33,386 bases of DNA from positions 359,506 to 392,891 of the forward strand of contig BFEA01000865.1 in the NCBI GenBank assembly GCA_003427395.1, given 5' to 3'. Positions 9,575 through 18,801 of the stretch are shown piece after piece. Every line of letters starts with the position of its first letter. The first letter of the stretch is position 1. Origin of the DNA: Chara braunii. Lineage: Eukaryota > Streptophyta > Charophyceae > Charales > Characeae. A program made the position numbers and the translations under genes. Under the pieces are notes generated by a model. It did no database searches and was not told the DNA's origin. It saw only the letters and a program-made list of their open reading frames with translations.

Positions 9575-11170
9575 TTTTGATGGTTCCTTTCACCGACTTT
9601 GCTCAATTTTCTCACATGGTGGCATTCCGTTGCATTCTTGGTTATATCCATGAGCTTCGAGCACGTGTTTGAGCAAGTCTCACTTACATGCATGACTCAA
9701 CTCTCACATGATGATGTTCCGTTGCATTCTTGGTTGTATTCGTGAGCTTCAAGCATGCGTTTGAGCAAGTCTCACTCACATACATGACTCAACTCTCATA
9801 TGATGACGTTCCGTTGCATTCGTGGTTGTATTCACGAGCTTCAAGCATGTGTTCAAGCAAGTCTCACTCACTTTCATGGCTCAACTCTCACATGATGCTC
9901 CGTTGCATTCTTGGTTGTATTCATGAGCCTCAAGCATGTGTTTGAGCAAGTCTCACTCACATGCATGGCTCAACTCTCACAAAATGATGGTCTATTGCAT
10001 TCTTGGTTGCCTTCATGAGCCTCAAGCATGTGTTTGAGCGCGTCTCACTCACATGCATGACTCAACTCGCACATGATGATGGTCTATTGCATTCTTGGTT
10101 GCTTTTATGGGCTTCAAGCATGTGTTTGAGCAGGTCTCACTCACATGCATGGCCCATCTCTCACATGGTAGTGTTCTGGTTCTCGCTTGGCTATTCTACT
10201 ACTCATATACATGTACTCACACCCTCACTTTGTCAAGTTCATGCCTTTGGTAGTATTTCGTTCTCACTTGGTTGTCCTACTACTCATGTACATGTGCTTT
10301 CACTACTTACACTCTCATATTGTCAAGTTCATGCCCTTGGTAGTGTTCCGTTTCACACTTGGCTGTTTTACCACTTATATGCATGTGTTCTCACTACTCA
10401 CACCCTCACTTTGTCAAGTTCATGTCTTTGGTGATATTCCGGTTCTCACTTGGCTGTCCTACTATTCATATACATGTGCTTTCACTACTTACACTCTCAT
10501 ATTGTCAAGTTTGTGCCCTTGGTAGTGTTCCGTTTCACACTTGGCTGTTCTACCACTCATATGCATGTGTTCTCACTACTCACACCCTCACTTTGTCAAG
10601 TTCATGTCTTTGGTAATGTTCCGATTCTCACTTGGCTGTCCTACTATTCATATACATGTGCTTTCTCTACTTACACTCTCATATTGTCAAGTTTGCGCCC
10701 TTGGTAGTGTTTCGTTTCACACTTGGTTGTTCTACCACTCATATGCAAGTGTTCTCACTACTCACACCCTCACTTTGTCAAGTTCATGTCTTTGGTAATG
10801 TTCCGGTTCTCACTTGGTTGTCCTATTATTCGTGTGCATGTGCTTTCACAACTTACATTCTCATATTGTCAAGTTCATGCCCTTGGTAGTGTTTCGTTGC
10901 ACACTTGGTTGTTCTACTACTCATGGGCATGTGCTTTCACTACTCACACTCCCGTGTTGTCAAGTTCATGCCTTTGGTAGTATTCCGTTTCACACTTGGT
11001 TGTTCTACTATTCATGTGCATGTGCTTTCACTACTTACGTTCTTATATTGTCAAGTGCATGCCCTTGGTAGTATTTCATTTCACACTTGGTTGTTCTACT
11101 ACTCATATACATGTGCTTTCACTACTCACACTCTCGTTTTGTCAAGTTCATGCATTTGGTAGTGTCCTGG
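9575..11170. repeat. ~91-bp satellite-like tandem array, about 17 monomers
   Basis: In the first part (9575-10170) the marker TGCATTC-TGGTT recurs at 9631, 9723, 9815, 9904, 9996 and 10088 (period 89-92 bp). In the second part monomers begin GTTCCG-TT and contain ACTTGG and TTGTCAAGTTCATG. Here adjacent monomers alternate between two types, so the higher-order unit is about 182 bp; regularly staggered ORFs with a 91-bp offset reflect this and are not genes. The two parts align with each other over the first half of the monomer. The array stops in mid-monomer at 11170, where the large LTR element begins. Confidence 0.94.
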
Positions 11171-11745
11171 TGTCGGGGCAAAAACCCTGACAAGGGTATT
11201 TGCCGGGGGTTTTTCAATGTCGGACGATGTCCGACTTTTTCTTGTTGAATTGAAGGACTTCTTGAAACTGACGTTGCCCAAGTTATTCTGACCTAGCCTA
11301 TGACCGAGAGATTAAAAGTTTTCAAACTTTAGTTCGGACACGTGTGGCGTCTGGGAGTAACGGATGTGAATGGCAAGGCTTCGCTTTTGTCGAAGCCGCA
11401 GGAACGTGAGGATATGGGAATATAAAATTAAACCTATTCTGCGCGATTCAGGGCCTAATTAGGCTAAAAATAATAGATGCGTCGGTTATAGGACCGCGGC
11501 GCAGGAGGAATAAGAAGTCTGGGCCTGCGGGGTTGGATTTTGAACCAAGGGGTCGACTGGCCGGTACCGAGGCCTACCCGGTTAGGTGATTATCAAGTCG
11601 GGGTAGCGCGGCTAACTGGTAAGGCACGACCAGTAAGCAGGGTCTGCAACGCCTCGAGGAGGCGAGGCTGGCAAGGCCACAGGCAGGGGAAGCCTGTCGA
11701 GCTACTAAGGAACGGTCGGCCAGGCTCCACAGCCTTCAAATAGAA

Positions 11746-11859
11746 GGGTTGCTCCTACTACAACCGTAGTAGGAGCCAACCCAGAAGGTAAACACAACAG
11801 ACTGCCACCCCGCAGACGCGGGATCGAATCCGTGCGTGTCCTCGGGTTGGCTCCTTTTT
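11746..11859 (+). ncRNA. Structured cassette in 5' LTR with B-box-like motif and T-run
   Basis: Three segments can pair: a (11746-11761), b (11766-11782) and c (11844-11854). a and b form a long hairpin with loop AACC; b and c form an 11-bp stem GGAGCCAACCC/GGGTTGGCTCC closing a ~60-nt interior. The interior holds GGATCGAATCC, one base from the tRNA B-box consensus. TTTTT follows segment c directly, as a Pol III terminator would. A normal tRNA fold was not obtained. I infer a Pol III-type or structured RNA; transcription is not shown. Confidence 0.45.
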
Positions 11860-11933
11860 GAAGCAGCCAGGAGCTAGCACGACCGATTTCGATCGTGCGA
11901 TCACCAAGATCGTGCGGCTGGAATCAGCCGCGC

Positions 11934-12005
11934 AGAGGAGATTAGCATGGCCCCTGTGCAAGGATGACACGCATAAATCAAGAAATGATCTAATTTTTTT
12001 TTTTT
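11934..12005 (+). ncRNA. U6 snRNA-like segment in 5' LTR
   Basis: From CAGAGGAG through ATTAGCATGG, CCCCTG-GCAAGGATGACACGC, ATAAATC and AGAAATG to a long T-run, this follows the conserved core and 3' end of U6 spliceosomal snRNA, including the AGC triad and the internal stem-loop sequence. AAATC-AGAAATG is the plant form rather than the animal one. The normal 5' stem-loop is replaced by unrelated sequence, and the ACAGAGA box is altered (GCAGAGG), so it is a U6-derived fragment and not a working splicing RNA. No upstream sequence element or TATA box of a plant U6 gene was found. Confidence 0.85.
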
Positions 12006-12534
12006 AGTAGTTTTGTTCAGCGGGGTTCGAACTCGGGTCCGCGGTTAGGAAGGGCGTGGCCGAAAAGCCACGTTGGGATCTGTGAACTGACCGTTGCCTT
12101 AAGCCAACGGGAAAAGACTAGGGGAAAAAGAACTATCTACATGGGAAGCGCCACATGGCGCTCTAGGAAGTAGCAGGGGGCATTTCAAGCCCAGTGCATC
12201 AAACAGTCCCCCGTGAAAACGGGCGGCCGTTTTTTTTTCAAAGGTGAGTTCTTTTGTTCTTTTTTTTAGATTTCGTTTCATATTTTCTTCTTAGATCTTA
12301 TTTTGATTTTTTTTTGTCTTTGTTTTTTTGTTGTACTTACCTGTTTGGTGCCCGTACGTCCAAACGAACGGAGAGGTTGATGTGCCAGACTGTTTCGTCG
12401 GACTTCCATCAACTCAACAAGGGGCAGAGCCCCGACAGTCCATTTAAGGATGGACTGACTTGCGAAATCCACCTGCCTCGTATTGCGACTGCATTCGGAA
12501 GGTTCCATGGTGAAGGGTTGGGCAAGTCGGGTTC
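12006..12534. other. U3 segment of 5' LTR, non-coding
   Basis: It carries a GGTTCGAACTC motif resembling a tRNA T-arm (near 12025), a GTGGC...GCCAC short stem and several T-runs. No gene is seen. Confidence 0.5.
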
Positions 12535-12546
12535 AGAGAGAGAGCG

Positions 12547-12610
<64 letters not shown>
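12535..12610. repeat. AG dinucleotide microsatellite, 76 bp
   Basis: A nearly pure AG run. The 3' LTR has only about 15 bp at the same place (26541-26555), so the tract expanded or contracted after insertion. ORFs rich in Arg-Glu or Leu-Ser here are artefacts. Confidence 0.95.
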
Positions 12611-12612
<2 letters not shown>

Positions 12613-13014
12613 GGCGGCCAGCACGTAGAGCGCCCGTTCGTTTGGGGCAAGCTCTAAGCCACGCGCCTGTATCTGGCGCACGTTTGAGCCACGTACAGGC
12701 GCTGGACAGGGCTTGGCACCGGGTCAGTTCAGGAAAGCAGGAGGGGTGCTCGTTCGTTTTCAAACGACGAGCTGCCCCTGAATTAAGAAGAGGGAAAGAA
12801 ATGAGTGGCCGCCACGTACGTAGCCGCGGGGGTAGATTAGATACAGGGGTAGGAAGTAGAAGAAGGAAAAGATGGGGAAAAGGGAAATGTCGCGAATTTA
12901 ATCGCGGCATAGGGCTAGATGCAGCACTAGAAGCACCTAGGCCCTGACTTGAAGGCCCTATTCCGAGTTTTGGCTGGGGGGGGGTAAAGCTGCTGCTCTT
13001 TGCCCTCAACTGGT

Positions 13015-13022
13015 TATAAAAG
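13015..13022 (+). promoter_or_regulatory. TATA box of the 5' LTR
   Basis: TATAAAAG, kept unchanged in the 3' LTR (27132-27139), within a conserved block. A start about 30 bp downstream, in the CAGCCAGCCAGC region, would make everything before it U3 and the rest R-U5. The start site is inferred. Confidence 0.65.
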
Positions 13023-13339
13023 AAGCCAGCAGCCAGCCAGCCAACATTCATTCGTGGTTGATGCTGCTAGCATTCCACTTGAGTGAGTGCTGGCTGCTGC
13101 AGGAGAGGCTGCTGGTTGGAGTAGGGAATGAAGAGAGATGGAGAGTGGAGGTCTGCAGGAAGGTTGAGGTTGGAAACTGCCATAGCCACCACCTCTGCGA
13201 GGAAGGGGAAGGCCGCTGGAGTGGTGCGGCCGTGGCATAGTTGGAGGAGACATATGTTTCCATAGCCACGGTTGTTGGCAACGACAGGCATAATTGGGAC
13301 ACTGAGCGGGAGGTGCTGAACGACAGCGGCAGTATTTTG

Positions 13340-13550
13340 TTGATGAACTGCGGAAGCGCCGCCGAATTTTTGTGGCGGCAGCACCGGATTTCGGCGGTGG
13401 TGCGGAAGCGCTGCCAAAAATTTGCGGCGACAGCGCTCGTTTTTCGGCAGTGGTGCGGAAGCGCTGCCGAATTTTTCCAGCGACAGCGCTAGTTTTTGGG
13501 CGGTAGTGCAGAAGCGCTGCCGGTTTTTCATGGCGGTGGCAGCAGTATTA
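13340..13550 (+). repeat. 53-bp tandem repeat in the LTR leader, about four copies
   Basis: GCGGAAGCG (or GCAGAAGCG) recurs at 13350, 13402, 13455 and 13508. Each unit also carries a run of T and a GCGGC-like stretch. The same repeat is in the 3' LTR at about 27465-27645. It would lie in the transcribed leader. Confidence 0.85.
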
Positions 13551-14167
13551 TTACGCTGACTTACATAAAGCGGTGGTTGGGCATTGGCGCAGGGAAGGTG
13601 CCGCTGATGTGGTAGTGTGTTTTGAAGTAGAGTGAGCGTGGCGCCGCTATGACGTGGTGACATTGGAGGCGACTGGCGGCGACATTGAGACGCTGTAAAG
13701 TTGCTGAGGGTGAATGGGAGTAGTATGGCAGGCGGTTGTCACAAGGGAATGGTGTGGATCACCTTGTTGACGACTTTGTTGTGACGATCTTCTCATCTAA
13801 GGGCATTTTTTTCCAGGGCCACCTTTATTTTTTTTTGCGACACTCAGTGCAAGCGAGGTTTGAGTTGGGACCACCGAGTATTGCGGCGATGGTGTGGGAC
13901 CATCTGGGACCAAGTGAGTGGGGAGTGAGATTGAAATAAGTATTGTGCCAGGCATGTGGTGATCAGACTTGGTAGTTGGTGGAGGATTGGATTGGAGATT
14001 GAGTTGGCGTTGTTCTTGGTGGGAGGGATGCCGCTGAGACTTAGTGGGACTTGAGAGTGGGAGCACTCTCCTCGGCGACGAGCTCGCTTCACTCTTAGTA
14101 CGTGGCGCCTGAGTCGGTGGTGGCAACTGAAGGAGGGTGTGGATTATCTTTCGTGAACAGCCACAAC

Positions 14168-14173
14168 GTGAGT
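14168..14173 (+). promoter_or_regulatory. Splice-donor-like site in 5' LTR
   Basis: GTGAGT here and GTAAGT at the matching position in the 3' LTR (28294) both fit the plant 5' splice consensus. Together with the TTCAG before the ORF A start it could define a ~1.05-kb intron. Inference only. Confidence 0.4.
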
Positions 14174-15218
14174 TGTACGACCGATCTCTTTGAAGGAGTA
14201 TTTGGCTTTCTTGAGTGAGCCGTTTCAACCTTACTCAAGGTCAGTTGCAACTAGGCTTCCCTTACCCTCCTGTGTGTACCCACACTTTGCACGACCCTTG
14301 CTTGGATTCAGGGAAAAGGTAGGGTAAAGTACGTGATGTCATGCATGTGAGAGGGGGCTGACTTTGGTTGGGGTATGGATGGTCTTGGGTTGTTGTTTTT
14401 GCTTGGTTGTGCAGGTGGGTACATGGATGCATGTGAGAAGGGATCGGCATTGTATTTGCTCAAGGGAATAATGGGGATGTTCACCTTTCTTTTACTTTTA
14501 CCCAAATGCATGCAAAAAAAAAAAAAAAGAATATAGCGAAAAGGTGAACTCACGGGTGTCGGAGGAACGAAATTCGTGGGAAGAGAAGATGAAGATAAGA
14601 AAAGAATTTAGTATCTTCCCGAATGACCACATTCTTTCTGTACCCGTCCAAAATAGTCTTACTTCCCTTTCTTCTTGATTCGTCTAAGTCAACCCTTAGC
14701 ATGGAGGCATAGAGAAAGTTGTATGCACCTAAGGGTCAAGGCTTCTTCTCTTTAGGAGGCATCTGGGGCGGGGGTTCGTTGCTTTAGAAGCCGGCCCTGT
14801 TATCGACCCAGAGTGGACCGTATCACGAGGGGAATACTATGCTGAATCGCGGTGAGCCAGCCCAACTTCTGAAACCTGAACAATGTGTTCGGGCGAGGAG
14901 GAGGGGTATTCCAGACCACTTCCTAGAGGGTTGGGTGTTTTGTAACTCAGAGTAGTCACTTTCTCATGCTTTCGAGTACAGGGGAGACTGAACTTAGTAT
15001 CCTTTTGGGTGGACGTCCTTGGGAGCCACCAGCGTATGGGGAACTGGAGCCAAAAGAAGCCCACTTCATGTTCGTACAGTGTTAAAGGAGTGCAAGTAGG
15101 CTCTACCTTCGTGGTAGGACCGTGACACAAGAATCACGGCCCAGGGAGGGAAAGAGAGTTGAATACAAAGTTGATATATATAGATTCGTTCTGACAAATT
15201 CATTATTTTGTCATTCAG

Positions 15219-15691
15219 ATGTCCGCAGGAGCAGTAATCCTTCAATTGTTCAGTGCGCGAGAGGTGGCGACAAATTGGATAACAGTGCCGACCCGATCAC
15301 ATACTTGTAACATGATTTTTTTTCGGAACGGGATGAACCGCCGTTTTGGGATGGAAGTGTGAGGAACCCACCGCAGGATTATATTTTCTTACTAGAGCAT
15401 GAGCAACGTATCGTACGGTATGACTTTGCGCCTCCCACTCCATCTCGAGATTACGGAGACATGAATCTCGTTGTGATTCATGAAGCAAATTCCGTTAGAG
15501 AAGAAATTCCTGAGATTAGAGAAATGTTTCTCTGTATTGTGTTATGGCTGAACGATCAGCAAGGCCCGTTCAACCTCCTTCATCACATATGGTGGGTGCG
15601 AGCAAATAGATTTAATATCGTCCGCACAGAACGTTTTGACGTCATCGCATTCGATGACGAGGCTTGTGAGATCTGGGAACGTCTCTTCTAA
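15219..15691 (+). pseudogene. LTR ORF A, unknown function, 5' LTR copy (broken)
   Basis: The ATG follows directly after a T-rich stretch ending TTCAG, like a 3' splice site. The reading frame is lost near 15305 by a deletion that the 3' LTR copy lacks, then resumes to a TAA at 15689-15691. About 165 codons are recognisable here. Visible features are a hydrophobic REMFLCIVLWLNDQQ segment and an acidic end with FDDEACEIWERLF. I recognise no family. Conservation of sequence between LTR copies that carry different lesions suggests it was coding at some time. It may be an accessory ORF of the retrotransposon. Confidence 0.5.
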
Positions 15692-15714
15692 CAGGCGACT
15701 CTTTCAATGTGCAG

Positions 15715-16288
15715 ATGCCTAGCGGGCGACGGGATCTTACTCAGGCCAGATATCTGTTGGTTCGCGACAGTATGGACGAGGTGCTGATCCGGCGCACGGA
15801 GCAACTATTACTGGTTCGAGATGAAGCGCTCACACGTTGGGTTGGTTTTACTCAGGGACGGACTAGGATTTTTTCCCAACTCGCGCGCGGAAGTCCGAGC
15901 CAATATGGCAGGGCTTCCGGATGAACTTCATGGATATACTATGCTTCCGAATGAACTTCATGGATATACTATGTATTTCCATCGTGCGAGCAACCTCCAA
16001 TGCCTTTCTCGGATCATTGTGAGAGTTAAAATTACCCTGTCCGGGGAGCGCTATGGCATCATCCGGATTAAGTACACCATGACTACGCACCTCTTTAGGA
16101 TGCGACAACCATTTCGCGCCACAGTTTGGACGCTCGCCTCACGGATAGCTTCTCTCTATGGTACGCGAAAAGTTCGAGTCATGCGAGGTGGACGCATTAC
16201 CACCTTGACTTCTGATGACGAGGAGCTTACACGACTTGACCGAATAGAGGCTGGGGCCCGTCAGGGCCGACAAGTTTATCCTGGCTAG
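15715..16288 (+). pseudogene. LTR ORF B, unknown function, 5' LTR copy (split by a +1 shift)
   Basis: The ATG follows GTGCAG, 23 bp after the ORF A stop. The first frame (from 15715) runs to a TGA at 15922-15924; a second frame, +1 relative to it and open from about 15821, continues to a TAG at 16286-16288. The same shift is in the 3' LTR copy, so it either predates insertion or is read by frameshifting. The second part is basic, with HRASNLQCLSRIIVRVKITL and a YGTRKVRVMRGGRITTL stretch. A 30-bp direct duplication (15914-15973) adds ten codons in this copy only. No family recognised. Confidence 0.5.
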
Positions 16289-16978
16289 ACGCGTGTCGTG
16301 GTGAGTTGTCCTTATAGTAGGGTCACACTTACGTGACTCTACAAGAGGTATTAATGTAGAAAAAAAAACAACAATATTTCGTATATAGGTCCAACCAGAT
16401 GGATAGTATCTGGATTGCCCCAATGATTGCACTACCATGCTCATGCATTGAGGGGTAATCACATGCATGAAAACGCATGTTGGAAGCAAGTCGAAAAAAA
16501 AATGATTGCGGAGATGTGGTCGGGCCGAGAGTTCAAACTTCGGCCAGGAACCAGATCACTTGTTGATATGCATGGTAGCAGTGGAATTTATTTACAGGGG
16601 TTATTTAAGGCAAGTTTCAAAAGGGTCTGATGTTAGAATGGACCGTCATAGTTTTTTCTTCAATTGATAATTCTTTCGTCTTGGAACGACAATATAAGAG
16701 TTTTTTCAGTCACATAGGCAGAGAAGAATAACATTGGCAAACCGGCTCATAAAGTTAAAGATCTGATCTTTGATAATTTTGATATAAGGACTAGGATTAT
16801 ATCTGAGGGTTTCACACTTGGTTGAGACTGTCCTAGTCGACCAACGTACGCCCAAACCTAGGAGATCAGCGCCCAAAGGAACGGACGGCGTTCGGGTCCA
16901 CTCGGCGTTAACCAAGTGTTTCCTATACTGCAGCGAGACGAGCAAACGCCCTCGACTGACCTTCCTCTGCGACTGCAG

Positions 16979-16984
16979 GTAAAA
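16979..16984 (+). promoter_or_regulatory. Splice-donor-like site near the 3' end of 5' LTR
   Basis: CTGCAG followed by GTAAAA; the 3' LTR has the same at 31159. A possible acceptor, GGGGTTCAG ending at 17519, lies just before the gag coding sequence. Such an intron would remove the primer binding site from spliced messages. Inference. Confidence 0.35.
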
Positions 16985-17282
16985 GCTTTCGCATGTGGGT
17001 CAGTAGCTCGGTAGGGATACGCCCCTAAGGGTTGTGACAGTCCCTTAAAGCTTATGCCCCGTGAGAACCTATCCTGTCGTAGGGGACCGTGGGAAATACA
17101 GCTGGCGAACCCGGCTAGAGCGGCGAAGGGGCGACGCGACCGCCACCGTCTTGGCGGCTCGCGGGATTAGTTATGAGTCGTCCCCGAGTTGTCTTTGTTT
17201 TTGTTTAGTTTATCTCCTGCGTGACATGGTCGGGAGGACTCCCACCTTTGCGAAAAAAGCGGGAGCCGATGCGCTCGACAGG

Positions 17283-17300
17283 TGATGCCGTTGCCGGGGA
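17283..17300 (+). other. Primer binding site, tRNA-Asp type
   Basis: TGATGCCGTTGCCGGGGA lies two bases after the LTR end. It matches the sequence complementary to the 3' end of plant tRNA-Asp, commonly used by plant Ty3/gypsy elements, at 16 of 18 bases as I recall it; both mismatches are G-to-A or C-to-T. It primes minus-strand DNA synthesis and independently fixes the LTR end. Confidence 0.78.
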
Positions 17301-17456
17301 GGACGACAAATTACCGTTGTCCCTAGCGGAACGACACTCGGGTGGATGATTGAATAAAAAGTTACTTTTCTTTGTTTGATCTTATAAAAAGTCAGTAATT
17401 TGATCCAAAAGGGAAAAAGGAAAAAAAAAAGAAACAAAAAATATGAGAAATATTAA

Positions 17457-18801
17457 TTGAAATTTTCAAGAAGACTGACTTTAAAATGTGTTGTTGTGAT
17501 CTTGTTCACTGGGGTTCAGGACAACAGCAACAATCAGGATGAGGGAAGGAACGACATTCGGGAGCTTGCGAGAATTATTCAGCAATATCGGAAGGAACAG
17601 TTTCCGAAGGTTGAAGTTCCTTTATTTGACGGCAACAATGCTTCCGCTTGGGCATACAAGTTTGAACAGCTGGGAGTTGTTATGAATGGTCGAATGAAAA
17701 GATGTTGTCGATGATAAAGAGGGAATGTAAGGTGGATTACAAGGAGGAGGTGGTGCGAGATTCGTGGACTGGCAGCAGTTTAAAGAGAAGTTGCTAGAGA
17801 AGTACCAATTGGGTGATCAACTGCTGGACTTGGGAGATTTGCGGAAGGTTAGTCCACGAAGCTTTGGGACAACAAAGAAGTTCTTGATGGAGTTCGAGCA
17901 CATGGCGCGATTGGTGCCCGACCTCCCGGATAAGGATCGCTGCCTTATCTTCCTGGATAATTTCACGGAGGGCAAAAATTGGTAAAGGGCATGAAAGAGC
18001 GGTATGATTGGCCAAAAGTTCGAGAAAATTTGTTCGCTGGGAACTTCGACCAGATCCTCTATCGACTGCTGAAGCACCAGAAGGAGGATCGAGAGAAAGT
18101 ACATTTGGGGGTGGATAAGGAGGTATATAAGACCTTATCGGATATGAAAGAGATGATGACTAGCATGAGGGAGGAACGGTTGAAGCTCCAGGTGATGCTG
18201 GCTAAGGTAAAGAAAGGGAAGAGAAAAAAGAAAGAGTCGGTTGTCGAGGAGAGCAGCAGTGAGAGTGAAAGTGAAGAGGAAGAAGAACCTCCTCGGAAAT
18301 TGACCAAGGCCGAGAGAAAGGCCTTGAATCAAATATGAGGAGGGCAGGGTACTTCTCGAAAACACGGGGAGAGTAGTAAGGGTGGAGGAAATGAAAACAG
18401 TGAGCAACAGAAAGGCCAAGGGCAACAAAGTCAAGGTCCGCAACCTCAACCACAAGGTGGTCGAGGCCGCGGAAGAGGCAGGGGGAATGGAGGCGGTCGT
18501 GGATAGTCTTTACAAAGGTGGTCGAGGCCGCAACCTCAACCACCTTTGTAAATATTGTGACATGAAGGGTCACATTGTCCGTTTCTGCCAGATCCTTGCC
18601 AAGGATGAGAAGGATCGGGTAGTCTTTACGACCATCCGAGGTGAAGTCTTTGACTTCGAAGAGAACCTTATTGACCCAAATATTGAAGGTGGGACGAGGA
18701 AAGAAACATTCCGGCGAATGGGCCGTCCTTTGCCGGCCACATTCCGTTTAGCCTCGCCAAAAGAGGCTAGTCTTTTCGAATTAGAGGAGGCAATGGCTTA
18801 G
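17457..18801 (+). pseudogene. gag: gag of the giant-LTR element, frameshifted
   Basis: Gag forms the particle that packages the RNA. The N-terminal part has FPKVEVPLFDGNNASAWAYK near 17600, typical of plant retrotransposon gag, then FKEKLLEKYQ and a FMEFEHMARLVPD-like helix. A basic and acidic linker (KKGKRKKKE then SSSESESEEEEE) follows at about 18200-18290, then a Gln/Gly/Arg-rich RGRGRGRG stretch near 18460, and a CCHC zinc knuckle C-KY-C-DMKG-H-IVRF-C at 18547-18588. Frames change near 17740, 17980 and 18500, and a TAG ends it at 18799. If an intron acceptor at 17519 is used, translation need not start at 17457. Confidence 0.82.

Larger units (their letters stand above)
11171..17280 (+). 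repeat. 5' LTR, 6110 bp
   Basis: The boundaries are set by TG...CA ends with a 5-bp inverted repeat (TGTCG/CGACA), by the abrupt end of the satellite on the left, and by the primer binding site two bases to the right. Near the start lies an inverted repeat GTCGGAC/GTCCGAC (11219-11225, 11229-11235). Order inside: structured cassette with U6-like end, AG microsatellite, TATA box, 53-bp repeats, splice-like donor, ORF A, ORF B, a second donor. This copy has a long AG tract and a 30-bp duplication in ORF B, and lacks three segments present in the 3' LTR (20, 167 and 43 bp). Confidence 0.9.

Noticed and set aside
8917-11170. CRISPR-like array
   Set aside because: Whole units repeat without unique spacers; the sequence context is eukaryotic.
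10003-11190. Series of 85-codon ORFs staggered by 91 bp
   Set aside because: They are produced by a stop-poor tandem repeat and have no independent coding signal.
11766-11859. A complete tRNA gene in the structured cassette
   Set aside because: The 11-bp outer stem is too long for an acceptor stem, the T-arm pairs poorly, and no anticodon arm fits; called a structured cassette instead.
12018-12040. GGTTCGAACTC, a tRNA T-arm-like motif after the U6-like segment in both LTRs (second near 26020)
   Set aside because: No acceptor stem, anticodon arm or A box could be placed around it on either strand; the core is palindromic and can look like a B box by chance.
17090-17102. 5' LTR ending at ACA near 17100, where the two copies stop matching
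   Set aside because: The end at 17280 has CA, an inverted repeat with the LTR start, and a primer site 2 nt later; the earlier stop is better explained by truncation of the 3' LTR.
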